Shown in pieces: positions 49,422 through 61,448 of a stretch of 64,000 bases of DNA. The stretch is from assembly GCA_905182985.1 (NCBI GenBank), contig CAJJDN010000011.1, positions 517,886 to 581,885 of the forward strand. Direction: 5' to 3'. Every line of letters starts with the position of its first letter. Positions within the stretch are counted from its first letter, which is position 1. Both the position numbers and the translations under genes were made by a program. Source of the DNA: Paramecium sonneborni (Eukaryota > Ciliophora > Oligohymenophorea > Peniculida > Parameciidae). Below the pieces are notes generated by a model. That model was given only the letters and a program-made list of their open reading frames with translations. It was not told where the DNA came from and did no database searches.

Positions 49422-50785
49422 ATGAGAATATAAAGTACAGATTATACAGTTCCGTATTATTAAGTTTATAATGGTAAGTCAAAGCATTGTTTAAAGGGAA
49501 AATTAGTAATGGGGTATTCTAGAATAAGGTTTATGATATCTTTTGTTTATTTGAATGCAATTTCTTTATTATAACTATTTAGAATCTATCCAAAATAGGA
49601 ATAAATTTATGCAGAAATAATATTCATTATTTTGACAGATATTTTCTTGTTAATAACAGTATTTAGTGATCCAGGATTAATACCGAAACTAAATTCTTAA
49701 TTTTAAAAAGTAATATATTGTATGAATAAGGTATACTGAATGTTATCTTATACCATAAAAATAAAAATTTACAGTTGATGTATTATCAGTAAATTAAGTA
49801 AAAGTAAGTGAATTAAAGTTTTGCGACTCATGTAAAATCTATAAAACCAGCACAACAATTCATTGTAGAAAATGTGATAATTGTGTTTAAGGTTTTGATC
49901 ATCATTGTGTATGGTTAGGATAATGTATAGGATAAGGAAATTATCGTTATTTTTATATGTTTATCTTATTTTTAACAATGATGCTTACTTTATTTATTAT
50001 TGTACAAATCTTGCATATGATTTATATGGATGATAATGTAATAGTAGAGTTAATAATTTATACTCTATAAACATTAGGATTTCTAATTTTCTCAAGTTAT
50101 TTATTAGTTTTGCATACTTATTTAATTTTTGTTAACAAAACTACTTATGAATATATAACAATAAATAGATTTGTTATAAATTATCATAAGTAATTGTTTT
50201 ATGAGGGATAAGGTATTTTGTTGTAAAGAAGATTAAATAGATTATATCAAAGTGTTTGGTAAAAATTATTAAAACCAATTAGATCTTAATTCATATCATT
50301 TAGTTAAAATGTATTATTATATAGAATATATATAGGTTTATTAAGAAGTACCATCTTATGTTGAATAGATAAGAATTAAATAAAAGATGTAGTTTATGTT
50401 TAATGATACAATAGATAAAATTTAATTAGAAGAGAAAACAAAAACTTATTAAAGTGAATTATGTAGTGGTAAATAGAATAGATTAAAGTCAAGTTAAAGA
50501 TAAAATGAGAGTTCTTTACATTAGTAAGAATTTGATTTTAGATTTTTTAAAGTAGAATCAGAAAGTAATGGTGAGCAGATGAATTAGTTTTCTCATGATT
50601 CTTTATAGAGAGAATAAAAAACTGATTTAAAAATATATGGATTATCAAAATCATAACATATTTAATATAATAGTTTGAAAGATGTTTAGTAAGAGATTTA
50701 GACAGTAAAAAATTAATAAGATGATTAATTAAGTAGTTAATTCAATGATAAAGAAATTGTTTAAATAGATAGTAAATAAGGATGA
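49422..50785 (+). CDS. DHHC-type protein S-palmitoyltransferase
   Basis: ATG at 49,422. Four transmembrane helices (two before and two after the zinc domain: MISFVYLNAISLLQLF; AEIIFIILTDIFLLITVF; YMFILFLTMMLTLFIIVQI; LIIYTLQTLGFLIFSSYLL). The Cys-rich domain reads LKFCDSCKIYKTSTTIHCRK, then CDNCVQGFDHHCVWLGQC and GNYRYF, including the catalytic DHHC cysteine. The usual DHHCPW has Val instead of Pro. A TTYEYI follows, matching the TTxE motif. A long Gln/Ser-rich cytosolic tail ends at TGA 50,783. The enzyme attaches palmitate to cysteines of membrane proteins. Introns of 23-25 nt; one around 49,710-49,790 is not exactly placed. Confidence 0.85.
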
Positions 50786-50880
50786 AGGTGAATAAATTTA
50801 TTTTATTATTCTGAATGCTTAAATTAATGTTTATAAAATATCATTTAATTTTTTGAAATGGCGCTTTTATTTATTTAATT

Positions 50881-51678
50881 ATGTTTTAATCATCTTAGTT
50901 TAGTGACTAAAAAAACTAATCTGGGTTTAAGCAAGGAATAAATTATAATGAATAAGTTACACATATGAATATCAGGATGATGAAGTAGCTTAAAGTATCT
51001 TTCAATGATAAAAATGAAATTCTTTACAATAATAAATAAATAACATTAATTAAATTATTAGCTAGAAAAGAAGACACTTATGAAAAAGATGGCAAAGGCA
51101 TTATAGTAATTAATGATGATAGTGGATAAGAAAAGCTTATTGTTATGTTTTAAGAAGGTGATTATATAAAAGACATGTTTTAAATTGTTTAAACAGAAGA
51201 CAAAAAAACTTCTTATTTTAACTTCCTGCTAAGAGTCAGAAATAACAGAGATACTATTAATTATGATATTATGAATATAGCTAAAATAAACTAATCAGGG
51301 CAAATCATCTCACATCTATAAAATATTATCCATTAAGATTGTAAATAAAATTAAATGAGATCTTCGAACTTCAAATAAACTTAGATCAAAATTGATGAAG
51401 AAGAGGAATAGTTCTAATAAACCTAAATAACTTTGGCAGATAAAGTAATATATTATACTATTCTAGATTTTAAACTATATCAAAACTATAACATAATAAT
51501 AAGGTAGCGTATCTATTGCTAGACAAAGTATTTTTAATGAATTTTCTAAAATTGAAAATTTACAAGAAATTAAGTATTTAATTCACCATATAAAAGAAAA
51601 TCTATTAAGGAATTATTAGATAATGGCAATATCTTATTAGGATAAGGAGGTGAAAATACTTTTATGTTAGCTGATTGA
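50881..51678 (+). CDS. replication protein A 32-kDa subunit-like (RPA2) OB-fold protein
   Basis: ATG at 50,881 gives MFQSSQFSDQKNQSGFKQG, a Ser/Gln/Gly-rich start like the phospho-region of RPA2. The OB-fold follows: QITLIKLLARKEDTYEKDGK, IVINDDSGQEKLIVMF and FNFLLRVRNNRDTINYDI, then SGQIISHLQNIIHQ, the helix after the fold. After 22- and 23-nt introns a winged-helix-like end contains KSIKELLDNGNILLGQGG. Length about 250 residues fits. RPA2 is part of the single-strand DNA-binding trimer in replication and repair. The assignment rests on domain order, since sequence similarity is modest. Confidence 0.6.
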
Positions 51679-51864
51679 TTTAAATTAATAGTATTTTAAT
51701 TTATATATTGCAATTTTTTCAATTTTTTCAACTTTTTCAAAACTGCTCTCTCTTTTATAGTTTATAAATATAGTATATTTTCATGAAATTATTAGATAAT
51801 AACTGTTTCATATAATATTATTGCAAAAATTAATTTCAAATACCTATGATTAGAGGCTTTTTGA

Positions 51865-54800
51865 TCATTTTTTCTTTTTAATAAGGTATTCTATAAATTA
51901 GGAGAATTCTTATAATTCTTTAAATTTTCTAATCATATTCATTTTCTTTCTAACCACTATTTCTTCTTCAATTTCAAATTCGAATCCCATCATTTTCCTT
52001 CTTAATAAATATATTTAAATTATTTTATTTTAGATACTATCAATGTAAAGTTCTTTATTTCTTTATAGTAACTTTTTTTCTTTTGAAAATTTCTTCTTCA
52101 TCACTTTTTATGTTATTGAAATGCTTAAAAATTATGGATAATTGTAGAAAATACTTTTAACTAAGATTCTAACCTATGGTTTTAAATATTTTTTGCTTGG
52201 CTTCAATTCCTTATTTTTATTAATTCTTCTTTGGCATTCTTTTTTTCTATATCAGTCAAAAGAAACTCTTAAATGTAATCCTAGAAATATTTTATATAAT
52301 TTTTTGTCTTTTTTATTCAAATAAATTTATTATATAAAGCAATAAAATAATATTCTATACAATTTAATATTTGATAATCATGTAACTTTTTATGATTTAA
52401 TAGGAAATTCTATTACTAATTAAAAATTATTACATATTTATAAATTTGAGTCTTAGGAGGTTTCAGAACTACAAACATCAGATATCTAAGAAATTTTTCC
52501 AATAAGTCTTTCACCATTATATTTATCAGTTATGTAATCATGGTTAGATTATTAAAATGAACTCTATCTACTTATTATAGTAGATTAACTTCTCTGTAAA
52601 AAGTATTTTCTTCCAATATTTTAAACTTATTATTGAGCTTAATTAGATTTTTAAATTGTAGATCCTTTTAAAGCATTTAACAATGATTTTAATTGTCTAT
52701 TTTTAATTCCTTATTATGCATTTTACAATCCTTCCCTTCTTTCTTTTTATCTTAAAATTTTCTTATATTTATATTCTTTTTCATATTCTTTTCTTACTTC
52801 ATCTCTTTGTTTTAAAAGATTTTACTAGGCATTCTTAATCATTTAAATAATTTAAATGTTCTTTTCTTTGTATGCTTTATTTTATTAATTATANTCTATA
52901 AATTAGGAGAATTCTTATAATTCTTTAAATTTTCTAATCATATTCATTTTCTTTCTAACCACTATTTCTTCTTCAATTTCAAATTCGAATCCCATCATTT
53001 TCCTTCTTAATAAATATATTTAAATTATTTTATTTTAGATACTATCAATGTAAAGTTCTTTATTTCTTTATAGTAACTTTTTTTCTTTTGAAAATTTCTT
53101 CTTCATCACTTTTTATGTTATTGAAATGCTTAAAAATTATGGATAATTGTAGAAAATACTTTTAACTAAGATTCTAACCTATGGTTTTAAATATTTTTTG
53201 CTTGGCTTCAATTCCTTATTTTTATTAATTCTTCTTTGGCATTCTTTTTTTCTATATCAGTCAAAAGAAACTCTTAAATGTAATCCTAGAAATATTTTAT
53301 ATAATTTTTTGTCTTTTTTATTCAAATAAATTTATTATATAAAGCAATAAAATAATATTCTATACAATTTAATATTTGATAATCATGTAACTTTTTATGA
53401 TTTAATAGGAAATTCTATTACTAATTAAAAATTATTACATATTTATAAATTTGAGTCTTAGGAGGTTTCAGAACTACAAACATCAGATATCTAAGAAATT
53501 TTTCCAATAAGTCTTTCACCATTATATTTATCAGTTATGTAATCATGGTTAGATTATTAAAATGAACTCTATCTACTTATTATAGTAGATTAACTTCTCT
53601 GTAAAAAGTATTTTCTTCCAATATTTTAAACTTATTATTGAGCTTAATTAGATTTTTAAATTGTAGATCCTTTTAAAGCATTTAACAATGATTTTAATTG
53701 TCTATTTTTAATTCCTTATTATGCATTTTACAATCCTTCCCTTCTTTCTTTTTATCTTAAAATTTTCTTATATTTATATTCTTTTTCATATTCTTTTCTT
53801 ACTTCATCTCTTTGTTTTAAAAGATTTTACTAGGCATTCTTAATCATTTAAATAATTTAAATGTTCTTTTCTTTGTATGCTTTATTTTATTAATTATAGT
53901 CCAAGATCACCTATTTATAATAATTAAATACTTTTTATTATTTCTAATTATTATTATCGTTGAAATTATTATTATATACATTAAGTGATATATTTAATTT
54001 ATTCTTAATTTAGTATGAAATTTGTTGTTCACATTCTTCTTATTCTTAATCTAATTCAACAATACATCCATTTAGAATTTAATTAGATAAATTTGGTTAA
54101 ACAGTAAAATTCTTACATGATTAACTGACCTCTAATATTTCTATAAATAAATATGAAAACTCAAATACTTTAATTGCTTTATTTCTCAATAATTTTCTTT
54201 AATTATTGAAAAGAGGAGGAAGATTCTTTAGAATTTTGAATTTTATCTTTAGAATCAGTTATTGGAGTTTTATCTTATTGATTAGATTTTTATTAATGAG
54301 AGTCTTTTTTTTTAAGTATTTATTAATGAAGATATTTATATATAACTTAGGCTCTTTCATATTTCAATTGTTTAGCATTGATTGCTTGTATTTTATCTTT
54401 TTTTTATTCAAATAACATATAATTAGCAAGAGGGATTAAAACTTTTGAAGGAGATTCAGAAGTTTTAAATGAAATAGTAGGAAGAAAGGGTTGTTAATTC
54501 TTAAGAGGAGAAATAGATAATTTTTATGATTAACTCATTTCTTTAATTGAAATAAAAAATAAATAGTTATATTATGAAAACAATAAGATATCATGAACAA
54601 CTAATTAGCTTAGATGAATGTTAATTGGGTTATCAATTCAATGATTTCATGATAAGATCATTTCTTTTATATTGGGGTTTTTCAAGAAATTTAAGGTTAT
54701 TTTAATTTTACTACTCAACAATAGTTTAAATTATTTGTTTATCTTATTTAAAATCAATAAGAGGTAGAACATAATTAAAACTTTTCGATCTTTTTTTATT

Positions 54801-55793
54801 GTATTTAGAAAATGAATTGATGGCATCATCAGATTATTCAATAATTTTTTTAGTAATTTAATGATGATAATTAGATTATTTATTTTTTAATAATTTAAGT
54901 AATTATCTTTATTCTTTATATCTAAGTGATTTAATAATATCTTATTTTCCTTCTTATCTTTCTTTGGATGTTTAATTTAATTATTCTTTTTTTAATAATT
55001 ACATTTATTCAATTTGAGTAGAAACTTCATCTACTATTTAAATTGATCTTTATTTCATTAATTTGATGAGGGATTGTGAGTGTTATTTAAAATATTAATT
55101 TTCTTATTCTCTAATTTTAGAATACATCTAAAATAATTAAAGATAGGAATACTTAGCTTCTCAGAGGTTTTGGTTTTTTAACTTTTTTAATTTGTTCTTC
55201 ATTATTATTGCATAATGAATCAATTACTTAATTATAGTCTTAGGAATCCTTATTTATTTCTTTTAAGGTTTCATTCCAGCATTTTTCATATTTATCTTAA
55301 GATGAAGTAGTAGATTATCTGTCTTTTTAAAGTTTATTTCTAATTTATGCTTCCATTTAGAAATTATCTAATAATTTAAATATAAATTACATCTAATTCT
55401 ACTAATTTCTTTTAGAAAATATTTATTATCAGTTATAAGTTCTTTCTTTTTTTCTTGAATTAACTAATTAATGTTGATCATATCATTGGAAAATTGTTTT
55501 TCATCAATAGTTTTATTCATTTAAATAAAATGTTAGATGGAATCATTATCTTAAAGTGAATTACTTTATTCAAAAGAGTACTTTAAGGTAGTATTTTGAG
55601 GGAATTAATAAGATGATATTGCAATAATGTTTTAAATTGGATGTTATGATTTAGATTTAATAGTTTTATTAGATTAGACTTTGTTATAAGGTTGTCTAAA
55701 TTCATGAGAATTATGATTTATTATTGGAAGGTAATATTCAGTTTTTTAGTCTTAGAAATTTGATACAGCAGCTTTAGAGATTAAATCACTCAT
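51865..55793 (-). CDS. Ser/Gln/Asn-rich coiled-coil protein, interrupted by an assembly duplication
   Basis: ATG at 55,793 opens MSDLISKAAVSNFQDQKTEY. Coiled-coil and low-complexity stretches follow, with TGA codons occurring only where introns can be placed. Clear coding blocks include QIEQMQLLKKEQLNQTSKER, RSKSFNYVLPLIDFKQDK, RQLKSLLNALKGSTIQKSNQ and, near the 3' end, GFEFEIEEEIVVRKKMNMIR. TGA is at 51,865-51,867. Some 1,004 nt are present twice around the N at 52,894; the real gene is about 1 kb shorter. I did not fix every intron, and two adjacent genes cannot be fully excluded. Function unknown. Confidence 0.5.
51890..52893. repeat. first copy of a 1,004-nt tandem direct repeat (likely assembly duplication)
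   Basis: Bases 51,890-52,893 are repeated at 52,895-53,898 (offset 1,005) with no difference seen by eye, separated by one N. The repeat lies within a minus-strand gene and its outer edges join smoothly to flanking coding sequence on either side, the same pattern as the repeat at 11,180. Confidence 0.95.
52894..52894. other. single-N assembly gap
   Basis: One ambiguous base exactly between the two identical 1,004-nt copies. Confidence 0.97.
52895..53898. repeat. second copy of the 1,004-nt tandem direct repeat
   Basis: Identical by eye to 51,890-52,893. Collapsing the two copies would restore one continuous gene. Confidence 0.95.
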
Positions 55794-56051
55794 GGAAATT
55801 AAATTATATAAACATAAATAAAAGGAATCTTATATTTGATGATTAATAGGATTTTTCTAATTTGATTTAGTTACATCTATAAGGAATAAATGAATAAATA
55901 AATAAAAAGAACATTAGATCTAATTTATTGTAGAAAAACTTTATCAATATGATTTGTAAAGGATGCAAAAATAAGTGATTAGATATAAAAATATGAAAGA
56001 GTTTTGAATCTTTGTATATAAATAATTAATTAGATCTTGAAATAAATATTT

Positions 56052-57388
56052 ATGAATTGCTTAACACATAGTGGTCTTTTTAAATCATTATGGACTCGTC
56101 CAATTTATAGAGCAGGCAATTTATACACTTGGGGAGTTCATAGTTTGGGATGTGGAATCAATTAAGATTCATAAAGAGATTAATTGAGACCAAGAAGAAT
56201 AGATGCTTTTAATGGAAATGTTGCTAAGGTATATCCTAGTGAATACTTCACAGCAGTCATTACAGGTATTTAATTTATATATAATTACAAGATAATGGTG
56301 ATTTATACACATTTGGACACAATAAATATGGATAATTAGGTTTGGGTAACACAGAAGAACATCAGACTCCTTAATTAGTAAAATTCTTTAGAGATAAAGG
56401 TTTAAAAGTAACCGATGTAGCTTTAGGATCAAATCATGCTATTGCTTTAGCTTGTAAAATGAATAATTTTTAATAGTTAAGCTGATGGAAATGTTTATAC
56501 TTGGGGAAATGCAAATAACTCATTTTTAGCTTAATTTTAAGGTAAAGCTAGTGGATTGGGAGATAACTATTCGAATAATGTTTTAGCACCTGCAGCAGTT
56601 CAAAAATTAGTTGGCACTCCAAAAGGTAAATTTGTTAGTGCTGGTATAAATTATTCAATTGTTGTTAATGAAAACAATTAAGTATATGTTTGGGGTGCAG
56701 GAAAAAGAGGAGAATTAGGTAATGGATGCTCTCTCAATTTCAAATATCCAGAGCTTAATCCTATATTTGAATAATTGAGCAAATCTGGTTATACTATCTA
56801 AAAAATTAAATCTTGTTTCGCTGGAACATTAGCTTTATTAAGTATTAATTAGGATATTATTTTATTAAGATGATGGAATAGTTGTTGGATGGGGCAGAAG
56901 TTATTATGGTTCATTGGGAGTAAGATAATAAGAATATGTTGTTACAGATTTAGTAAGATTTTATAAATATTCTAAAAAAGGAAAACTATACACCTACTCC
57001 TGTTAATTTGAAATACTTCTAACCTAATGAAAAAGTTGTTGATTTTGATCTTGGATATAATCTTTCCCTATTTTTAACAGATTAAAATAGAATTTACTTG
57101 TCTGGTTATGATGAGACTTATGTTCCAAGACCAATCGATTTACCAAAAGATGAAAAGATACTCAAATTTTCTGCTTCAAATAACAGTTATGCAATTTTAA
57201 CAGGTAAAATTTGTAATCTTAAAATTTAAGATAAGAACTTTTACACATCAAATGAATATGTGGTACCTTAATAGAAAAGAAACTTAGGATTCTTGTTCAA
57301 AAGTTAACCAAGAGAGTTATTTGATAGCACAAATATTGAATAGTTTGGAGGTGGATATAGAGTCAGATATGCAATAGTAAACAATTGA
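56052..57388 (+). CDS. RCC1-like seven-bladed propeller protein
   Basis: ATG at 56,052. RCC1 repeats are visible in order: GNLYTWGVHSLG, GDLYTFGHNKYGQLGLGN, GNVYTWGNANN, NQVYVWGAGKRGELGNG, DDGIVVGWGRSYYGSLG and RIYLSGYDETYVPRPI. Introns of 26, 28, 28, 28 and 27 nt. About 400 residues, one propeller. The N-terminus is basic with hydroxyl residues (MNCLTHSGLFKSLWTRPIYR), compatible with a mitochondrial presequence, as in RCC1L/WBSCR16 of mitochondrial ribosome biogenesis. Whether it is that protein, a Ran exchange factor or another RCC1 family member is open. Confidence 0.8.
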
Positions 57389-57491
57389 AAATGGCTACAT
57401 CTAAATATCAATATATATAAAAACATTATAGTTATTGAATTCTTAATAAAATTTGAAAAAAAATTAAATAAATTAAAAAGGATATAATTTA

Positions 57492-58102
57492 ATGGGAAAA
57501 TAATATGCTAGAGAACCTGCTGTTGCAAAGAAATCAGCAAAAGCTAAAGCTAGTGATTTAAGAACTCATTTTAAGAACACTTATGAAGTAGCAAGAGCAA
57601 TAAAGGGATAAACACTTGCTTAGGCTCTTAAATACATGCAAGATGTTCTTTAACATAAGAGATGTGTTCCTTTCACAAGATTTAATGGAGGTGTAGGTAG
57701 AACAGGATAAGCTAAGGAATTTGGTAGATCCCAAGGTATTTGAGTATAAAAATAAATGTTTAGGTAGATGGCCAGAGAAAAGTGTTAGAATTGTATTGTC
57801 TCTGTTATAAAATTTAGCAGCCAATGCATAAGTTAAAAATTTAAGCAATGAAAAATTGATAATTAATCATGTTTAAGTTAACAGAGCATAAAAGGGAAGA
57901 CGTAGAACATACAGAGCACATGGAAGAATCAACCGTAAATTATAATAATAATATAAAATTAGCATTCCTTTCATCAAATGCACATATTGAAATTTGGGCA
58001 GCTGAAAGAGATGAGAATGTTAAAAAGGAAGTGAATAATAAGGTTGTAGCTCGTTAATCAAGAAAACAAGCAGCAAGATCTAAATTAGCAATTGGTGCAT
58101 GA
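57492..58102 (+). CDS. RPL17: cytosolic ribosomal protein uL22 (RPL17)
   Basis: ATG at 57,492 opens [20 protein letters not shown]. Core motifs match uL22: [39 protein letters not shown], then across a 28-nt intron [20 protein letters not shown], and [21 protein letters not shown] second 28-nt intron (GTAAATTATAAT...AAAATTAG) splits the Pro of RINP, and the next exon reads [11 protein letters not shown]. About 180 residues, the usual size. The protein lines the exit tunnel of the 60S subunit. It is one of the most certain assignments in the window and confirms the genetic code. Confidence 0.95.
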
Positions 58103-58334
58103 GATATATATTAGTATATTAAATAAATAAAATAAATAAATAGATGTAAAAACTATTTAATTTATTTATCTTGTTTTTGAATTGATAAATAATTTATCTA
58201 GTTATTTTAATTGATTAATAGAAACAATGATTCTATTTAAATTAAAGATTAATTTTAATAGTATAAATGTAACGTGTAGATTTATAAATTCTAGAATATT
58301 TCTAACATAACACGATATTAAAAATAACATTTGA

Positions 58335-59597
58335 ATGAAAAGCTTCTATAATTTACTGCTTCTATCTTTCATCATATCATAATGTCTAGCATTATATGAT
58401 GCCGATTCAAAAGTGATTAAACTTACTAATGATAATTTCAAATAATTAGTTCTAGATTCTGGAGAACCTTGGTTAGTAGAATTCTATGCACCTTGGTGTG
58501 GTCATTGCAAGGCTTTAGCTCCAGAATATAATAAGGCTGCTAAAGCTTTGGATGGAATCATTAAAATTGGTGCATTAGATATGACTACAGATGGAGATGC
58601 TGGAAAACCTTATGGAGTTAATAGTTATCCAACAATTAAATTCTTTGGAGTTAATAAAGCAGATCCTATAGCATTTGAAGGAGAAAGAAAGAAAAATGCT
58701 ATAGTAGATTATCTTTTAGATAGAGCTAGAGAAATTGCTCTAAATAGATTAGGAGTTGAAATTAAACCATAACCATCAAATGATGATTCAAAGGTAGTTG
58801 TTCTAACAGATTCTAATTTTGATGAATAAGTACTCAAAAGTTAAGAACCTTGGTTTGTTGAATTTTATGCACCTTGGTGTGGACATTGTAAATAACTTTA
58901 ACCAGAATGGAATAAATTGTCTCATTAAGCTGATATTCCAATTGCTAAAGTAGATGCTACAGCTTAGACTGAATTGGCTAAAAGATTTAATATTGAATCT
59001 TATCCAACAATTTACTTTTTCCCAGCTGGAAATAAATAGGATACTCATAAAAAGTATGAAGGAGAAAGAAATTTAGAATCATTGTTAAAATTTATAAAAG
59101 ATTAAAAACCTGTTAATGGATAATAAGTTATTACAGATGTTATTTAAATTAATTCTGATGAAAAATTAAATCAAATTTGTCAAAGTATATTTTCCATCAA
59201 TTTAATTTAAGCCCTTTGTGTTTTAGGATTCTTACCAAATGACAATAAAGAATAAGAAGATGCACTTTAGATTTTTAAGAAAGTAATATTTTTATATTAT
59301 TCTATAGACTGCATTATCTTTGACAGGGAGAGCTAATCTAGGTTGGTTTGTTGGTGAATAATATGATGATTTTGAAGCTGAGTTGAGTGTTATTGGAGAA
59401 GGGTATTTTTATATACTATATTTAGATATCCCTAAGTCGTTGCTGTAGATTTTACATCAAAAAAATACTATAGATTCAAAAAATAATTAACAGTTGATAA
59501 TCTAAATGAATTTGTTAGAGGTGTAATTAAGAAAACTGAATCTGGTTAGTCATTCTCTAGTTTACCAAAATTAAATATTTAGAAATCAGATTTATGA
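58335..59597 (+). CDS. protein disulfide isomerase (PDIA6/P5 type) with KSDL tail
   Basis: ATG at 58,335 with a signal peptide (MKSFYNLLLLSFIISQCLA). Two thioredoxin domains each carry the active site FYAPWCGHCK, with the cis-Pro at SYPTIKFFG and SYPTIYFFPAG. A third, redox-inactive domain follows across introns of 27, 25 and 23 nt. The protein ends KLNIQKSDL; KSDL is a KDEL-type ER retention signal. Two a-type domains followed by a b-type domain is the PDIA6/P5 layout. It catalyses disulfide formation in the ER lumen; the two secreted 16-Cys proteins would be possible clients. About 395 residues. Confidence 0.92.
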
Positions 59598-59643
59598 TTT
59601 ATATTATTAAATATAAATAAAATGTCATTTAAAAGTAATAGTC

Positions 59644-60835
59644 ATGGATTAAAAAAATAATATCTATGCATTTGATAATATTGAAGATAAATTAATTTGT
59701 AAAAACTTTATTCATGATCACTAGCATCATCTTATTATTAATTTATAAAAAGTTTTAAAATGTTTTCAGAATATATATATCAATTATAATGATCTTTTCT
59801 CAATATCCACTAATCTAAATATTCTAATAAAGGAATTAGAATTATGGAGTTCTAAATTAAAGATGTTCTTCAAAATTTAAAGATGAAATAATAAATTGAA
59901 TCTACTATTGAAAAATATGAAAATATATTAAATGAATTAGAATAATATTTAAGTTAAGTGGCTAAAAATATCAAAAAGAAGTTAAATTAGATCTTGATTT
60001 TAAAATCTAATATAAAACTGCTCTATCTGTCCTCTAAAATGTTCAATCCAAACTTTATGTCTTAAATCCTTATCGAAATATCCAAAAAATTGACTCTAGA
60101 GTTTAAATTAATTAATTTATGCAATTATTTAAAAATGACACACTAACCTAATAAATTATTTTAATACCTATCTAAGTGTTTCGGAATTGTAAATTATTTG
60201 GATTTATATTATCATGTTTTAATATTATCAATTAAATGCATGAATAACCATTAGTCTTTTCGATACATTAAGCATACAATTTTTTGAATTCATCAATTGG
60301 TAGCAATTATAATCGAACCATAATTCATTAAAATCTCATTAATAATTAATATTATATAAAAATTCCACCTATTCTACTTGAATCAAACAAAGAATACACT
60401 ATCTTTCTTTCTTTTTATATTATTATATATTAAAATTCTCCGATTATTTAGTTAATGATTGATATATTCAGTGCTAGGAATAGGAACTCAGAAGTTACTA
60501 ACCTAAGTGCTAATCATTCTTTAACATAAAAATCTATGTTGCATGAATTGTCTATACCTAAAATTAATATTTTAGTGTCATAGGTTGAACCAAAATTAGA
60601 AAATTTAATTAAAGCTGAAGGTGATTGTATTGAAATCAACCCAGAAACAGAGAGGATTTCAAAGAAAACTATTTTAAGAAGAGACATGTTCTAAAATTAA
60701 ATTTTGAAAGGAAAAAAAATGCATAAAGTAACATTTCGAGATTAAATCTCTGGATAATCTCTAAAATAAATTAAGTACTATGTTAAGGAATCTCAATAAG
60801 ATCATGATGAATGCTGTCCTTGTCAAACCTTTTGA
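59644..60835 (+). CDS. hypothetical coiled-coil protein
   Basis: ATG at 59,644, 46 nt after the PDI gene. The first exon is Asp/His-rich (DQKNNIYAFDNIEDKLICK, DHQHHLIINLQ), followed by a coiled coil (MKQQIESTIEKYENILNELE). The 3' half from about 60,237 is one open frame: PLVFSIHQAYNFLNSSIGSN and PPILLESNKEYTIFLSFY, then a basic region ending DECCPCQTF at TGA 60,833-60,835. At least two introns lie between 59,860 and 60,240, and I could not place them uniquely. Function unknown. Confidence 0.5.
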
Positions 60836-61448
60836 TAATAGTCATTTATTCTGAGAAAACTAATTCTTGATATATTTATTTATTTTTGATAAATCTTCCT
60901 TTAATAAATTATTTATTGAAAATTTATTAATAATTATTAGATCATACATTAATATCTCAATATCTACATATTATTTTGTTTTAAACAACACATTTTTTTA
61001 AAGAATTAAAAATGTTTTCAGTTTGATTTAAAACCTGATTTTCAATCATTTTTAAAGAAAATTTTCATAACCCATAGATTTGCTATTAATAATTAAAAAT
61101 TGGCTTTTTTTTCATTTTTATTATTTTCAGAACTCTTCTTATTATAATTATTTGGCTTTAATCACATTTAATCTTAGTATCCTAAATTAGATTATCTACA
61201 ATATTAGTTTTAAATCAAAAAAGAATAAATTTAGACAATTTTCAAAAATAGCAAATAGTGAATTCGATAGTTTAAACATTTCATTACAACAATTTATTTT
61301 TAAATGATATTTCAGAAGTAGAATATACTTGTAAAAAGAAAAATTTCCCTTTAAAATACAATTTTAATAGAAATTATGTAGATTCCTCTATTTGTAAAAT
61401 AAAATAAAAATATTTTTAATAAAAATAAATAATCATCAATAGTTTTCT
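60836..61448. other. AT-rich convergent intergenic stretch
   Basis: About 610 nt between convergent genes, AT-rich with poly-T runs. No supported frame on either strand. Confidence 0.5.
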
